From an uncultured Parabacteroides sp. (GTDB taxonomy: Bacteria > Bacteroidota > Bacteroidia > Bacteroidales > Tannerellaceae): a stretch of 31,628 bases of DNA. The DNA lies in assembly GCA_910577325.1 (NCBI GenBank), contig CAJTMR010000033.1, forward strand, positions 1 through 31,628, given 5' to 3'. The number at the start of each line of letters is the position of its first letter. Positions within the stretch are counted from its first letter, which is position 1. The translations under genes were made by a program, and so were the position numbers. Under the pieces are notes generated by a model that ran no database searches, had not been told where the DNA came from, and worked only from the letters and a program-made list of their open reading frames with translations. Below, piece by piece: positions 17,150 to 25,110 of this stretch.

Positions 17150-17320
17150 ATGTAAAAAACATGATAGATGCATGATAGTAGAAAACAGCAACTATCATGC
17201 ATTAATACATTGTGAAACAGGAGTTAACAGCCAGATGTGATAGTATGATGGTTGGTTTGCGAAATTTTCATAGAAGAAGAGAAGTGGTTCCGGATAGCAA
17301 TTTTTGGTGCGGTTGCCCTG
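17150..17320. repeat. Interspersed repeat, copy B (right flank of the PUL)
   Basis: This is the direct-repeat partner of 1-182. Its hairpin arm GCATGATAGT (17170-17179) pairs perfectly with 17191-17200, so the stem is kept although copy A carries an extra heptamer unit. The 3' end, from CCGGATAGC to GGTTGCCCTG (17290-17320), is identical to copy A. The copy ends 18 bases before the -33 element of the murA-operon promoter, so it lies directly upstream of a housekeeping promoter. Confidence 0.9.
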
Positions 17321-17338
17321 ATCGGAGTTGGAATCGTA

Positions 17339-17369
17339 TTGTTTAAATCAATTATAATCTGTAACTTTG
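17339..17369 (+). promoter_or_regulatory. Bacteroidetes promoter for the DUF4290-murA operon
   Basis: TTG at 17339-17341 (-33 element) and TAACTTTG at 17362-17369 (-7, TAnnTTTG) are separated by 20 bases, a standard spacing. Transcription would start about 15 bases before the DUF4290 ATG at 17389. This is the most complete promoter in the window. Confidence 0.8.
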
Positions 17370-17388
17370 CCGGATAAACAGAATTGTA

Positions 17389-17991
17389 ATGAAATATAAT
17401 ACAGAGGAAAAAAAATTGGTTATGCCCGAATATGGACGCAATATACAGAATATGGTGGACTATTGCATTACCATTCAGGACAGGGAGGAACGTAAACGCT
17501 GTGCAGACACAATAATCAACATCATGGGAAACATGTTTCCCCATTTACGCGATGTAAACGACTTCAAGCATATTCTTTGGGATCACTTGGCTATTATGGC
17601 CGACTTCAAGTTGGATATCGATTATCCGTACGAGATCGTAAAGAAGGAAGACCTTTACTCACGTCCTCCGCGCATACCTTATAATAATTCTCGGATACGC
17701 TACCGCCATTACGGCAAGACACTTGAGAAAATGATCCAAAAAGCGACAGGGTTCGAGCCGGGTGTGGAAAAGGATCTGCTGATCAAATTGCTGGCTACCC
17801 AAATGAAGAAGTCATTCCTGACCTGGAACAAGGAATCCGTAGACGACCGGAAGATTTTCAAAGACCTTGACGAACTTTCGGAAGGCCGGATCGTTTTGGA
17901 TGAAGAGGTGCATAAGTTGGCAGAAAGCCGTGACATTCTTGCACGTAATAATATGAATAATAAGAAAAACTATTCACGTAAAGGCCGATGA
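17389..17991 (+). CDS. DUF4290 protein
   Basis: This is a 200-residue, soluble, charged protein without signal peptide or membrane segment. The N-terminus MKYNTEEKKLVMPEYGRNIQ and the tract YCITIQDREERKRCA match the Bacteroidetes-specific DUF4290 family, which is typically encoded just before murA. The function is unknown. Its TGA overlaps the murA ATG (ATGA at 17988-17991), so translation of the two is probably coupled. The C-terminal tail is Asn/Lys/Arg-rich. The link with MurA is by gene order only. Confidence 0.9.
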   Translation: MKYNTEEKKLVMPEYGRNIQNMVDYCITIQDREERKRCADTIINIMGNMFPHLRDVNDFKHILWDHLAIMADFKLDIDYPYEIVKKEDLYSRPPRIPYNNSRIRYRHYGKTLEKMIQKATGFEPGVEKDLLIKLLATQMKKSFLTWNKESVDDRKIFKDLDELSEGRIVLDEEVHKLAESRDILARNNMNNKKNYSRKGR

Positions 17992-19292
17992 GCTCATTTG
18001 TCATAGAAGGCGGCTACCGGTTGTCCGGTGAGATTGTTCCGCAGGGTGCAAAGAATGAAGCTTTGCAGGTTATTTGTGCGACTTTGCTTACGCCGGAAAA
18101 AGTGACAATCCATAATGTACCGGACATCTTGGATGTGAATAACCTGATACAACTTCTGCGCGACATGCAGGTGAAGGTGGAACATCCTTCTGCCGATACA
18201 TATATTTTCCAGGCCGATGCTGTCGATTTGAATTATCTTGAGACGGACGAGTTTTTGCGCAAGAGCGGTTCTCTGCGCGGGTCGGTGATGATTGTCGGTC
18301 CGTTGGTGGCCCGTTTCGGCAAGGCGTTGATCCCAAAGCCGGGGGGGGATAAGATCGGGCGACGTCGTTTGGATACTCACTTTGTCGGTATTCAGAAGTT
18401 GGGAGCTTGTTTTAGTTATTCTCCTGATAGACAGATCTATGAAATAGAGGCGAAGAAATTGAAGGGGGCTTATATGCTGCTCGATGAGGCCTCGGTGACC
18501 GGTACGGCCAATATCCTGATGGCTGCGGTCCTTGCGGAAGGAAAGACAACGATTTATAATGCTGCCTGTGAGCCTTATCTGCAACAACTCTCCTCTATGC
18601 TGAACCGCATGGGGGCCCGTATCTCGGGAGTAGGTTCCAATCTGCTGACAATAGAAGGGGTTGAGGTGTTGGGTGGTACTACACATACGATCCTGCCCGA
18701 TATGATCGAGGTTGGCAGTTTTATCGGAATGGCCGCTATGACGGGTTCCGACATCATAATCAAAAATACAGGCTATGATATGTTGGGAATTATTCCCGAT
18801 TCATTCCGCCGTTTGGGAATTACGGTTGAACAGATCGGTGACGATATTCATATCCCGACACACGAATCTTATCAGATAGAGACGTTTATCGACGGGTCTA
18901 TCATGACGATTGCCGATGCGCCTTGGCCGGGATTGACGCCAGACTTGTTGAGTGTCTTTCTCGTTGTGGCGACACAGGCTGTCGGCAGTGTGCTGATCCA
19001 TCAGAAGATGTTCGAGAGCCGCCTTTTCTTTGTCGACAAGTTGATCGACATGGGAGCACAGATCATTCTTTGCGATCCGCACAGGGCGACTGTGATCGGG
19101 TTGGGCAATCGTTTCAAACTGCGCGGTTCCAATATGGTATCTCCGGATATCCGTGCCGGCATTGCCTTGCTGATCGCGGCGATGAGTGCCGAAGGAACCA
19201 GCCATATCCATAATATCGACCAGATAGATCGCGGATATCAGAATATTGACAAACGGTTGAACAGCATCGGGGCTCGTATTACCCGACTTTAA
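17988..19292 (+). CDS. murA: UDP-N-acetylglucosamine 1-carboxyvinyltransferase
   Basis: MurA transfers enolpyruvate from PEP to UDP-GlcNAc, the first committed step of peptidoglycan synthesis, in the cytoplasm. The 434-residue length is close to usual. The QGAKNEAL stretch (19-26) carries the conserved Lys-Asn pair. The active-site loop reads PKPGGDKIGRRRLDTH (117-132): the position that is Cys115 in the E. coli enzyme is Asp121 here. A Cys-to-Asp change at this site is known from other bacteria to keep activity while preventing fosfomycin attachment. A run of eight Gs (18341-18348) encodes the Gly-Gly just before Asp121. The gene overlaps DUF4290 by 4 bases and is followed after 11 bases by rimM. 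Confidence 0.97.
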   Translation: MSSFVIEGGYRLSGEIVPQGAKNEALQVICATLLTPEKVTIHNVPDILDVNNLIQLLRDMQVKVEHPSADTYIFQADAVDLNYLETDEFLRKSGSLRGSVMIVGPLVARFGKALIPKPGGDKIGRRRLDTHFVGIQKLGACFSYSPDRQIYEIEAKKLKGAYMLLDEASVTGTANILMAAVLAEGKTTIYNAACEPYLQQLSSMLNRMGARISGVGSNLLTIEGVEVLGGTTHTILPDMIEVGSFIGMAAMTGSDIIIKNTGYDMLGIIPDSFRRLGITVEQIGDDIHIPTHESYQIETFIDGSIMTIADAPWPGLTPDLLSVFLVVATQAVGSVLIHQKMFESRLFFVDKLIDMGAQIILCDPHRATVIGLGNRFKLRGSNMVSPDIRAGIALLIAAMSAEGTSHIHNIDQIDRGYQNIDKRLNSIGARITRL

Positions 19293-19303
19293 ACATTCTT
19301 GTC

Positions 19304-19825
19304 ATGATAAAGAAAGAACATGTTTTCAAGATAGGCCAGTTTGCCAAACCTCATGGCATAAAAGGAGAGATCGCGCTGGTTACGAACAGCGACGTTTTTG
19401 ACAATTCGGAGGACCCGTATATCCTATGCGAGATGGACGGGATTCTGGTTCCTTTTTTCATCGAGGAGTACCGCTATAAGACGGATACCGTTATCCTTTT
19501 GAAGTTGAAGAATGTGGATGACGAAAAAGCGGCCCGTGAATTTTCTAACCGCGAAGTCTTTTATTCGCTCGATGAAGTGGACGAGGGCGACTTGGTGGGA
19601 GATATGACATGGGACGGTTTTATCGGTTACCGGGTCATAGACGAGCGTCATGGCGAAATCGGCGAGATTACAGATGTCGACGAATCGACCATCAATGTCC
19701 TTTTGCAGATTGATCATGACGGCGAAGAGCTGTTGTTGCCTGCCGCCGAGGAGTTGATCCTGTCTGCTGATCATGAGAATAAAAAGTTGATCGTTTCCGT
19801 TCCGGAAGGTCTGCTGGATTTATGA
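19304..19825 (+). CDS. rimM: Ribosome maturation factor RimM
   Basis: This 173-residue cytoplasmic factor assists 16S rRNA processing and maturation of the 30S head by binding ribosomal protein S19. The N-terminal RimM domain (about 5-88, with the typical FKIGQFAKPHGIKGEI opening) is followed by a PRC-barrel domain (about 95-170, DMTWDGFIGYRVID onward, then LLLPAAEELI). The length is normal. It lies 11 bases after murA, and its stop overlaps the start of the M23 peptidase gene by 4 bases (ATGA at 19822-19825), so it belongs to the same operon. Confidence 0.96.
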   Translation: MIKKEHVFKIGQFAKPHGIKGEIALVTNSDVFDNSEDPYILCEMDGILVPFFIEEYRYKTDTVILLKLKNVDDEKAAREFSNREVFYSLDEVDEGDLVGDMTWDGFIGYRVIDERHGEIGEITDVDESTINVLLQIDHDGEELLLPAAEELILSADHENKKLIVSVPEGLLDL

Positions 19826-20712
19826 AATTGAGAATACACATGGCACAAAAGCAAAGACGAACAAATAAAAAATCATTCTGGCATCGGATTCGGTTTAAAT
19901 ACAAACTCTCTTTTTTCAACGAGGGAACATTGGAAGAAGTATGGTCGTTCCGGTTGTCACAGCTTTCAGCGTTTGCCATGTTGGGCTTGTTTGCCTTTCT
20001 GCTGATCGCTTTTACTGCCTTTATCATTATCAAGACACCGATACGAAACTACCTGCCGGGTTATTTGGATGTGGAAGTCCGTAAGGAAATCATGCAAAAT
20101 GCCCTGCGTGCCGATTCGTTGGAAAGGATGATCCAGATACACTCCCTTTATCTGAACAATGTGGCGGGTATCCTGTCGGGGACGATGCCGGTCGATTCGA
20201 TTCGCCAGATCGATTCGCTGGCGCGAGTGAATCCTGACTATGAGATTCCGCAAACGAAGGAGGAAAAGAAATTTGTGAAGGATTTTGAAGAAGCGGAGAA
20301 ATATAACTTGGCAGTCCTGGACCCGAATCCGGTCCCGACCGACGGCGTATTTTTCTACAAACCGGTGAATGGTGTCGTTTCTTCCCATTATGATGCCAAT
20401 ATGCGGCATTATGGCGTGGACTTGGTTGCCGCCCCGAAGGAAAGCGTATTGGCGACATTGGATGGTACGGTGGTCTTTGCCGGCTTTGATCCGAACTTTG
20501 GGAATGTGATACAGGTGCAGCATAAGAATGGCTTTTTATCGATTTACAAACATAATGAATTATTGCTGAAAGAGGTGGGCGACCGTGTCGTAGCGGGCGA
20601 GGCCATTGCTTTGGTAGGCAATACGGGGAAACTGTCGACCGGTCCGCATCTCCATTTCGAGTTGTGGTATAAAGGCGGTCCGGTCAATCCCGAAGAATAT
20701 ATAGCATTTTAA
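19822..20712 (+). CDS. M23-family (LytM-type) murein endopeptidase, membrane-anchored
   Basis: This 296-residue envelope protein has a basic N-terminus and one membrane segment (about 50-71). A helical spacer leads to a C-terminal M23 peptidase domain (about 175-296). The zinc and catalytic residues look complete: His196 and Asp200 in HYGVD, His244 in YKHN, and His276/His278 in HLHFE. M23 enzymes cut peptide cross-links in peptidoglycan. With intact ligands this should be an active enzyme rather than an EnvC/NlpD-like activator. ATG at 19822 overlaps the rimM stop; a second in-frame ATG at 19840 is also possible. It lies 5 bases before dxr. Confidence 0.93.
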   Translation: MKLRIHMAQKQRRTNKKSFWHRIRFKYKLSFFNEGTLEEVWSFRLSQLSAFAMLGLFAFLLIAFTAFIIIKTPIRNYLPGYLDVEVRKEIMQNALRADSLERMIQIHSLYLNNVAGILSGTMPVDSIRQIDSLARVNPDYEIPQTKEEKKFVKDFEEAEKYNLAVLDPNPVPTDGVFFYKPVNGVVSSHYDANMRHYGVDLVAAPKESVLATLDGTVVFAGFDPNFGNVIQVQHKNGFLSIYKHNELLLKEVGDRVVAGEAIALVGNTGKLSTGPHLHFELWYKGGPVNPEEYIAF

Positions 20713-20717
20713 TACGC

Positions 20718-21866
20718 ATGAAAAGAAACTTGGCTATATTAGGCTCTACGGGTTCCATCGGAACGCAGGCTTTGGAGGTAGTCAGCGAACATCCCGACCT
20801 TTTTGAAGTGTATGCCCTTACCGCCAATAATCAGGTGGATCTGCTGATCAACCAGGCTCGTAAGTATATGCCTGAAGTGGTGGTAATCGCCAACGAACAG
20901 AAATATCCCGAATTAAAAGAGGCCTTGGAAGACCTTCCTATCAAGGTATGGGCAGGTTCGGATGCCATTACTCAGGTCGTGCAATCGGAACCGATCGACA
21001 TGGTACTGACGGCGATGGTGGGATATGCAGGATTGAAACCGACGATTGCAGCGATCAAAGCCGGTAAGGCGATCGCACTGGCAAATAAGGAGACATTGGT
21101 GGTGGCAGGCGAACTGATCACGGCTCTCGCCGTTGAGCACAAAGTGCCTATCTTACCCGTCGACTCTGAACATTCTGCCATTTTCCAGTGTTTAGCGGGA
21201 GAGTGGGAGAATCCGGTGGAAAAGATATTGCTGACGGCTTCCGGCGGTCCTTTCCGCACCAAAACGATGGAGGAACTGGCTACCGTGACCAAGGCACAGG
21301 CATTGAAGCATCCTAACTGGAGCATGGGAGCGAAGATCACAATCGATTCGGCGTCGATGATGAACAAGGGGTTTGAGATGATCGAGGCGAAGTGGCTGTT
21401 CGGGCTTACACCGGAACAGATACAAGTCGTGGTGCATCCGCAGTCGGTGATCCATTCGATGGTCCAGTTCGAAGACGGTGCGGTGATCGCCCAGTTGGGG
21501 ATTCCCGACATGAAACTTCCGATCAGTTATGCTTTCTCTTATCCCAAGCGGTTGTACAGCAAGGCTCCCCGTCTGGATTTCGCCCGATATGCAATGCTTA
21601 CTTTCGAGGAACCGGATATGGAACGTTTCCGTAACTTGGCGTTCGCATTCGAAGCGGTTCGGAAAGGCGGGAATATGCCTTGTATCCTGAATGCGGTTAA
21701 CGAAGTGGTGGTGGCCGCTTTCCTGCGTGACGAGATCGGCTTTTTGCAGATGAGTGACGTGATCGAAAAAACTATGGCAAAAGCCGCCTTCATTCCTGTT
21801 CCCTCCTACGAAGATTATGTGGCGACAGATGCGGAAGCACGACATATTGCGGCCGGATTATTTTAA
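20718..21866 (+). CDS. dxr: 1-deoxy-D-xylulose 5-phosphate reductoisomerase
   Basis: Dxr converts DXP to 2-C-methyl-D-erythritol 4-phosphate with NADPH, the second step of the MEP isoprenoid pathway, in the cytoplasm. The N-terminal Rossmann motif GSTGSIG is at residues 9-15, the NKETLVVAG stretch at 123-131, and the metal-binding motif VDSEHSAIFQ at 148-157 (Asp149, Glu151). The 382-residue length is usual. It stands between the M23 gene (5 bases) and rseP (27 bases), an order common in Bacteroidales. Confidence 0.97.
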   Translation: MKRNLAILGSTGSIGTQALEVVSEHPDLFEVYALTANNQVDLLINQARKYMPEVVVIANEQKYPELKEALEDLPIKVWAGSDAITQVVQSEPIDMVLTAMVGYAGLKPTIAAIKAGKAIALANKETLVVAGELITALAVEHKVPILPVDSEHSAIFQCLAGEWENPVEKILLTASGGPFRTKTMEELATVTKAQALKHPNWSMGAKITIDSASMMNKGFEMIEAKWLFGLTPEQIQVVVHPQSVIHSMVQFEDGAVIAQLGIPDMKLPISYAFSYPKRLYSKAPRLDFARYAMLTFEEPDMERFRNLAFAFEAVRKGGNMPCILNAVNEVVVAAFLRDEIGFLQMSDVIEKTMAKAAFIPVPSYEDYVATDAEARHIAAGLF

Positions 21867-21893
21867 AACGTATATAAATTTAGACACAGATAG

Positions 21894-23228
21894 ATGGAGA
21901 CATTTTTAGTTAAGGCGTTACAGCTCATCCTGAGCTTATCGATATTGGTGTTGGTCCACGAGTTCGGGCATTTTATCTTTGCCCGTATCTTTAAGGTCCG
22001 GGTGGAAAAATTCTACCTTTTCTTTGACCCGTGGTTTTCAATTTTCAAATTCAAACCTAAAAACAGCGATACGGAATACGGTATCGGCTGGCTTCCTTTG
22101 GGGGGGTATTGCAAGATTTCCGGTATGATAGACGAGAGCATGGACAAGGAGGCGATGGCACAGCCGCCGAAGCCATACGAATTTCGTTCCAAGCCTGCCG
22201 GGCAACGGCTGATGATCATGATTGCCGGTGTGCTGTTCAACTTTTTGTTGGCACTGTTTATTTATTCGATGGTATTGTTCACTTGGGGCGATACGTATCT
22301 GCCGTTGAAGAATGTGAAGGCTGGTATGGACTATAGTGAAACTTTCCATAACGTAGGATTTCAGGATGGTGATATATTGTTGAGAGCGGACGATACGGAG
22401 TTGGAGCGTTTCGGTGAAGATTGTTTCCGTTATGTCCTCAATGCACGAACCGTTACGGTTCTGCGTGACGGTGTTGAAACGGTCATTCCCATCCCCGAAG
22501 ATATGGCACAGCGTGTTATGCGGGATAAGAAAGGGTTTGCTTCCTACCGTTTCCCGATGGTCGTACGTGAATTGGGTAAGACGGAAAGTGGTGAATCGCC
22601 TGCTACGGATGCCGGGTTACAGCCGGGAGACACGATCAAGTCTGTCAACGGAATAGCTACGCCAACCTATTATGATGTCGCTGAAATATTGGCAGAACAC
22701 AAGGATCAGGATTTGACAGTGGGTATTTCTCGTGGAGGCGATCGCCAGGAGGTCGTTCTGCACACGACAGCGGATGGCCGGATGGGCTTTTTCTATTATT
22801 CCCCGTTTGAACTGTATCGTATGGTGACTCGCACGTATGGCTTTTTTGAGTCTTTCCCGGCTGGGATCATGTTGGGGGTGAATACGCTGAAAGGTTATAT
22901 CAGCGATATGAAATATGTCTTTACGAAAGAAGGCGCTTCCAGTTTGGGCGGTTTCGGTACGATCGGAAACTTGTTCCCGTCAGAATGGAATTGGCAGTCG
23001 TTTTGGATGAAAACGGCTTTCCTTTCCATCATCCTTGCCTTCATGAACATATTGCCGATTCCTGCTTTGGATGGCGGTCATGTGATGTTCCTTCTCTACG
23101 AAGTGATTGCGCGCCGCAAACCGAGTGACAAATTCCTCGAATATGCACAGATTGCTGGAATGGTCTTGTTGTTCGCTTTATTGATTTATGCGAATGGAAA
23201 TGATATTTTCAGATTCTTCTTCAAGTAG
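21894..23228 (+). CDS. rseP: RseP site-2 intramembrane metalloprotease
   Basis: This 444-residue polytopic inner-membrane protease cuts membrane-embedded substrates such as anti-sigma factors. The zinc motif HEFGH lies in the first membrane helix (residues 22-26), and the second catalytic motif LDG at 392-394 (PALDGGHVMF). A PDZ region lies between (about 205-295), including DAGLQPGDTIKSVNG. The end is hydrophobic, as expected. In Bacteroidetes RseP-type enzymes can process FecR-like anti-sigma factors, so a functional tie to the FecR at 3625 is possible but not shown here. It is the last gene of the operon; a hairpin follows 29 bases after the stop. Confidence 0.95.
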   Translation: METFLVKALQLILSLSILVLVHEFGHFIFARIFKVRVEKFYLFFDPWFSIFKFKPKNSDTEYGIGWLPLGGYCKISGMIDESMDKEAMAQPPKPYEFRSKPAGQRLMIMIAGVLFNFLLALFIYSMVLFTWGDTYLPLKNVKAGMDYSETFHNVGFQDGDILLRADDTELERFGEDCFRYVLNARTVTVLRDGVETVIPIPEDMAQRVMRDKKGFASYRFPMVVRELGKTESGESPATDAGLQPGDTIKSVNGIATPTYYDVAEILAEHKDQDLTVGISRGGDRQEVVLHTTADGRMGFFYYSPFELYRMVTRTYGFFESFPAGIMLGVNTLKGYISDMKYVFTKEGASSLGGFGTIGNLFPSEWNWQSFWMKTAFLSIILAFMNILPIPALDGGHVMFLLYEVIARRKPSDKFLEYAQIAGMVLLFALLIYANGNDIFRFFFK

Positions 23229-23257
23229 GTATTTCCGAGCCGGAGTGTAGAAATTCG

Positions 23258-23294
23258 TAACCCTATGCGTTAGCACTCGTAACACATAGGGTTA
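23258..23294 (+). terminator. Hairpin closing the murA-rseP operon
   Basis: The arms 23258-23272 and 23280-23294 pair at 14 of 15 positions (outer ten, TAACCCTATG/CATAGGGTTA, perfect), with a 7-base loop. No clear T-run follows, so termination strength is uncertain. The hairpin sits at the edge of the G+C-rich block. Confidence 0.65.
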
Positions 23295-23385
23295 GGGAGC
23301 GTAAAGCAATGCGCATGGGGAAACCGGTTGCCGGCTCTATTTATCCGGCGTAAGAAACAAATCATCGGACCTGTAGATTTTCTTG

Positions 23386-23393
23386 TACTTTTG
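23386..23393 (+). promoter_or_regulatory. -7 promoter box before the Crp/Fnr-type gene
   Basis: TACTTTTG fits TAnnTTTG and lies 53 bases before the ATG at 23447. No TTG is seen at the expected -33 distance, which suggests that transcription may need an activator. Confidence 0.5.
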
Positions 23394-23446
23394 CCACATC
23401 AAGAAAGTTCCATTAATGCGGAAGGATGTAAATTGTAAACTGTCGA

Positions 23447-24028
23447 ATGGAAGACTTCAACCCATACATGAGCAGCATAGACGCGGACTTCTTCAAGGAA
23501 CTGTGCCTGCGGCATGGCGAACTGCGTCGTTACAAGAGAAACGAGTTCCTTTTGCGGGAGGGAGAGGTAGGCCCCTTCTTCGGGTACATCGTGTCGGGCG
23601 TGGTCAGGTACACATGCACCAACCGCACGGAAGGCAAGGCGTATAACGTGGGATTCTCCTTCGCCGGCGAGTTTCTGGCCGACTATCCCGCCTGCCTGTA
23701 CCACATGAAGTCCGAAGTGAACATGCAGACCATAACCCCGTGCGACATCCACATCTGCCCTGCCGCATTCCTGTCGCAAGAGTTCGACAAGGACAAGGAG
23801 AGCCAGCGGATGGCGCGCACCGCCGCCGAACAACTGTTTTTCCAGTCCTACTCGCGCTACCTGGACTTTTTCAGGCACACCCCCGAAGAGCGCTACCTCC
23901 TGCTCCTGAAAAGATGCCCGCAAATCCTGCAGATGGTGCCGCTGAAGGAAATAGCGTCCTACCTCAGGATAACCCCCGTGCACATGAGCCGCATCAGGCA
24001 CAGGCAGAGTTTCGGCGGCAAGGAATAA
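23447..24028 (+). CDS. Crp/Fnr-family transcription regulator
   Basis: This 193-residue protein has an N-terminal cyclic-nucleotide-binding-type beta barrel (about 20-115, including FLLREGEVGPFFGYIVSGVVRY) and a C-terminal winged-helix region (about 140-190, with LKEIASYLRITPVHMSRIRH as the recognition part). It has no Cys cluster of the Fnr type at the N-terminus, and the barrel lacks an obvious cAMP phosphate-binding motif, so the effector is unknown. The general look is that of the short Bacteroidetes Crp-like regulators of stress and metabolism genes. It is the first gene of the G+C-rich block. The next gene starts 151 bases on with its own -7 box. Confidence 0.88.
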   Translation: MEDFNPYMSSIDADFFKELCLRHGELRRYKRNEFLLREGEVGPFFGYIVSGVVRYTCTNRTEGKAYNVGFSFAGEFLADYPACLYHMKSEVNMQTITPCDIHICPAAFLSQEFDKDKESQRMARTAAEQLFFQSYSRYLDFFRHTPEERYLLLLKRCPQILQMVPLKEIASYLRITPVHMSRIRHRQSFGGKE

Positions 24029-24101
24029 ACATAGGTTTAGAAATCACGCCGCACGGCGATATTCCGGGGCGGTTGCCGCTTTCATCAGGAAAATTCCACC
24101 T

Positions 24102-24109
24102 TATCTTTG
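24102..24109 (+). promoter_or_regulatory. -7 promoter box before the DUF4377 lipoprotein gene
   Basis: TATCTTTG matches TAnnTTTG 70 bases before the ATG at 24180. No well-spaced TTG is seen upstream. The lipoprotein is therefore probably transcribed separately from the Crp-type gene. Confidence 0.5.
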
Positions 24110-24179
24110 TCCCCGTCCTCGTGCCGGCGCACGGCGTGAGGGCGCAATCCGAAGATACAATCTACAATGTACTGCCAAT

Positions 24180-25070
24180 ATGAAAACAAGAAATCTTTTG
24201 GGAATGCTTCTGCTATTCCTTTGCACCGCCGCCTTGGGCGGTTGCGGCAACGATGAAACGGAAGAAAGGAAAATCACCGGCCACAAGGAATACGTCCTTA
24301 CGGTGGCATCCGAGAAACGCCTCGGCATGGCTCCCTCGGGCGGCAGCCTGCTGACGCAGGTCTACGCCGTCAGGAAAGAGTCTTCCGCGCAATGGGAATC
24401 CCTCGCGGCGATCGCCGGCTTCGACTACGAGCCCGGCTACGAGTACGAAATCCGCGTCAGTGAAACGAGCTACCTGGATTACCGCATGGGCGATCCGGCG
24501 TGGACGGAGCATGAACTGCTGGAGGTGATTTCGAAGGAGGAGAAAAGCTCGTGCGGCGTGCCTCTCAACTTCATCCCCGGCTGGTACTACGAGCAATCCT
24601 GCGTCTGCCTGAACGCGGAGTTCCGGCACGCCGTGGATGCGGACCGGGAAGAGGAGATCGCGGACGACCTCGAGTCCGGCTCCGCTCTCTCTCCTGAAGG
24701 GCTGCGCCGCTACATCGCCCCGGGATTCAAACACTGGTTCTTGCTGGACGCGGAGAAGAACGTGGCGGCGCAAGGCGTCCTCAGGAGCGAAAGGAAGGAG
24801 TACGGGGAATTTCCCGAAGCCTGCCGCAGGCTCCTTCCCCCCGAAGGCGAGGTATTGGAGTATATGCAATGGGACTTCCTGAGGGATGCCGGCGCGGAAG
24901 GCGATGCGGAGCGGTATGACGTGCTTGTCGGCAGGCGAGCCGGCTCGCGTTCTCCCGCTCGCGAGTCGGTCCGGCTGTGGCTGTACAAGGACCTGACGGA
25001 TTATTACCGGGACAAATACCCGGAAGCGGGCGTGCGGGCTGTCGTAATCTGCCACAAGGCGGATATCTGA
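24180..25070 (+). CDS. DUF4377-containing lipoprotein
   Basis: This is a 296-residue exported lipoprotein with a clear lipobox (ALGGCGND, lipid Cys 22). Residues about 38-115 fit the DUF4377 pattern: a strand ending in YVLTVASEKR, then QVYAV, WESLAAIAGFDYEPGYEYEIRV. That family is found in META/HslJ-type envelope proteins of unknown function. The remaining ~180 residues are acidic and charged, without a recognised domain, and include a CVC pair near 142-144. The gene is very G+C-rich: I count 41 G/C in 60 at 24601-24660. It converges on the AraC gene, with 40 bases between the stops and no clear terminator. The DUF4377 assignment is by pattern only. Confidence 0.6.
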   Translation: MKTRNLLGMLLLFLCTAALGGCGNDETEERKITGHKEYVLTVASEKRLGMAPSGGSLLTQVYAVRKESSAQWESLAAIAGFDYEPGYEYEIRVSETSYLDYRMGDPAWTEHELLEVISKEEKSSCGVPLNFIPGWYYEQSCVCLNAEFRHAVDADREEEIADDLESGSALSPEGLRRYIAPGFKHWFLLDAEKNVAAQGVLRSERKEYGEFPEACRRLLPPEGEVLEYMQWDFLRDAGAEGDAERYDVLVGRRAGSRSPARESVRLWLYKDLTDYYRDKYPEAGVRAVVICHKADI

Positions 25071-25110
25071 CGGGAACGGTGTGCGGCGCGGGCGCTTCGG
25101 GGAAGACACG

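Larger units (their letters stand above)
16589..17388. other. 800-base intergenic region between the PUL and the murA operon
   Basis: No convincing gene is seen here. From left to right it holds a terminator-like hairpin (16609-16661), an unremarkable AT-rich stretch, a GC-rich palindrome-bearing element (about 16945-17030), copy B of the repeat that also starts the window (17150-17320), and a promoter for the DUF4290-murA genes (17339-17369). Two overlapping + frames (16823-17110 and 16866-17240) run through the structured element and into the repeat; their Cys- and Arg-rich products look like chance translations. Confidence 0.7.

Noticed and set aside
16866..17240. A 124-codon + frame across the structured element and into repeat copy B
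   Set aside because: The Cys/Arg-rich product has no recognisable domain. The frame depends on the GC-rich palindromes, crosses into the repeat, and another frame of 95 codons overlaps it. It reads as chance.
18341..18348. The G8 run in murA as a phase-variation switch
   Set aside because: murA is expected to be essential and the frame is intact. A frameshift there would be lethal unless a second copy exists, so it is kept only as a low-interest note.
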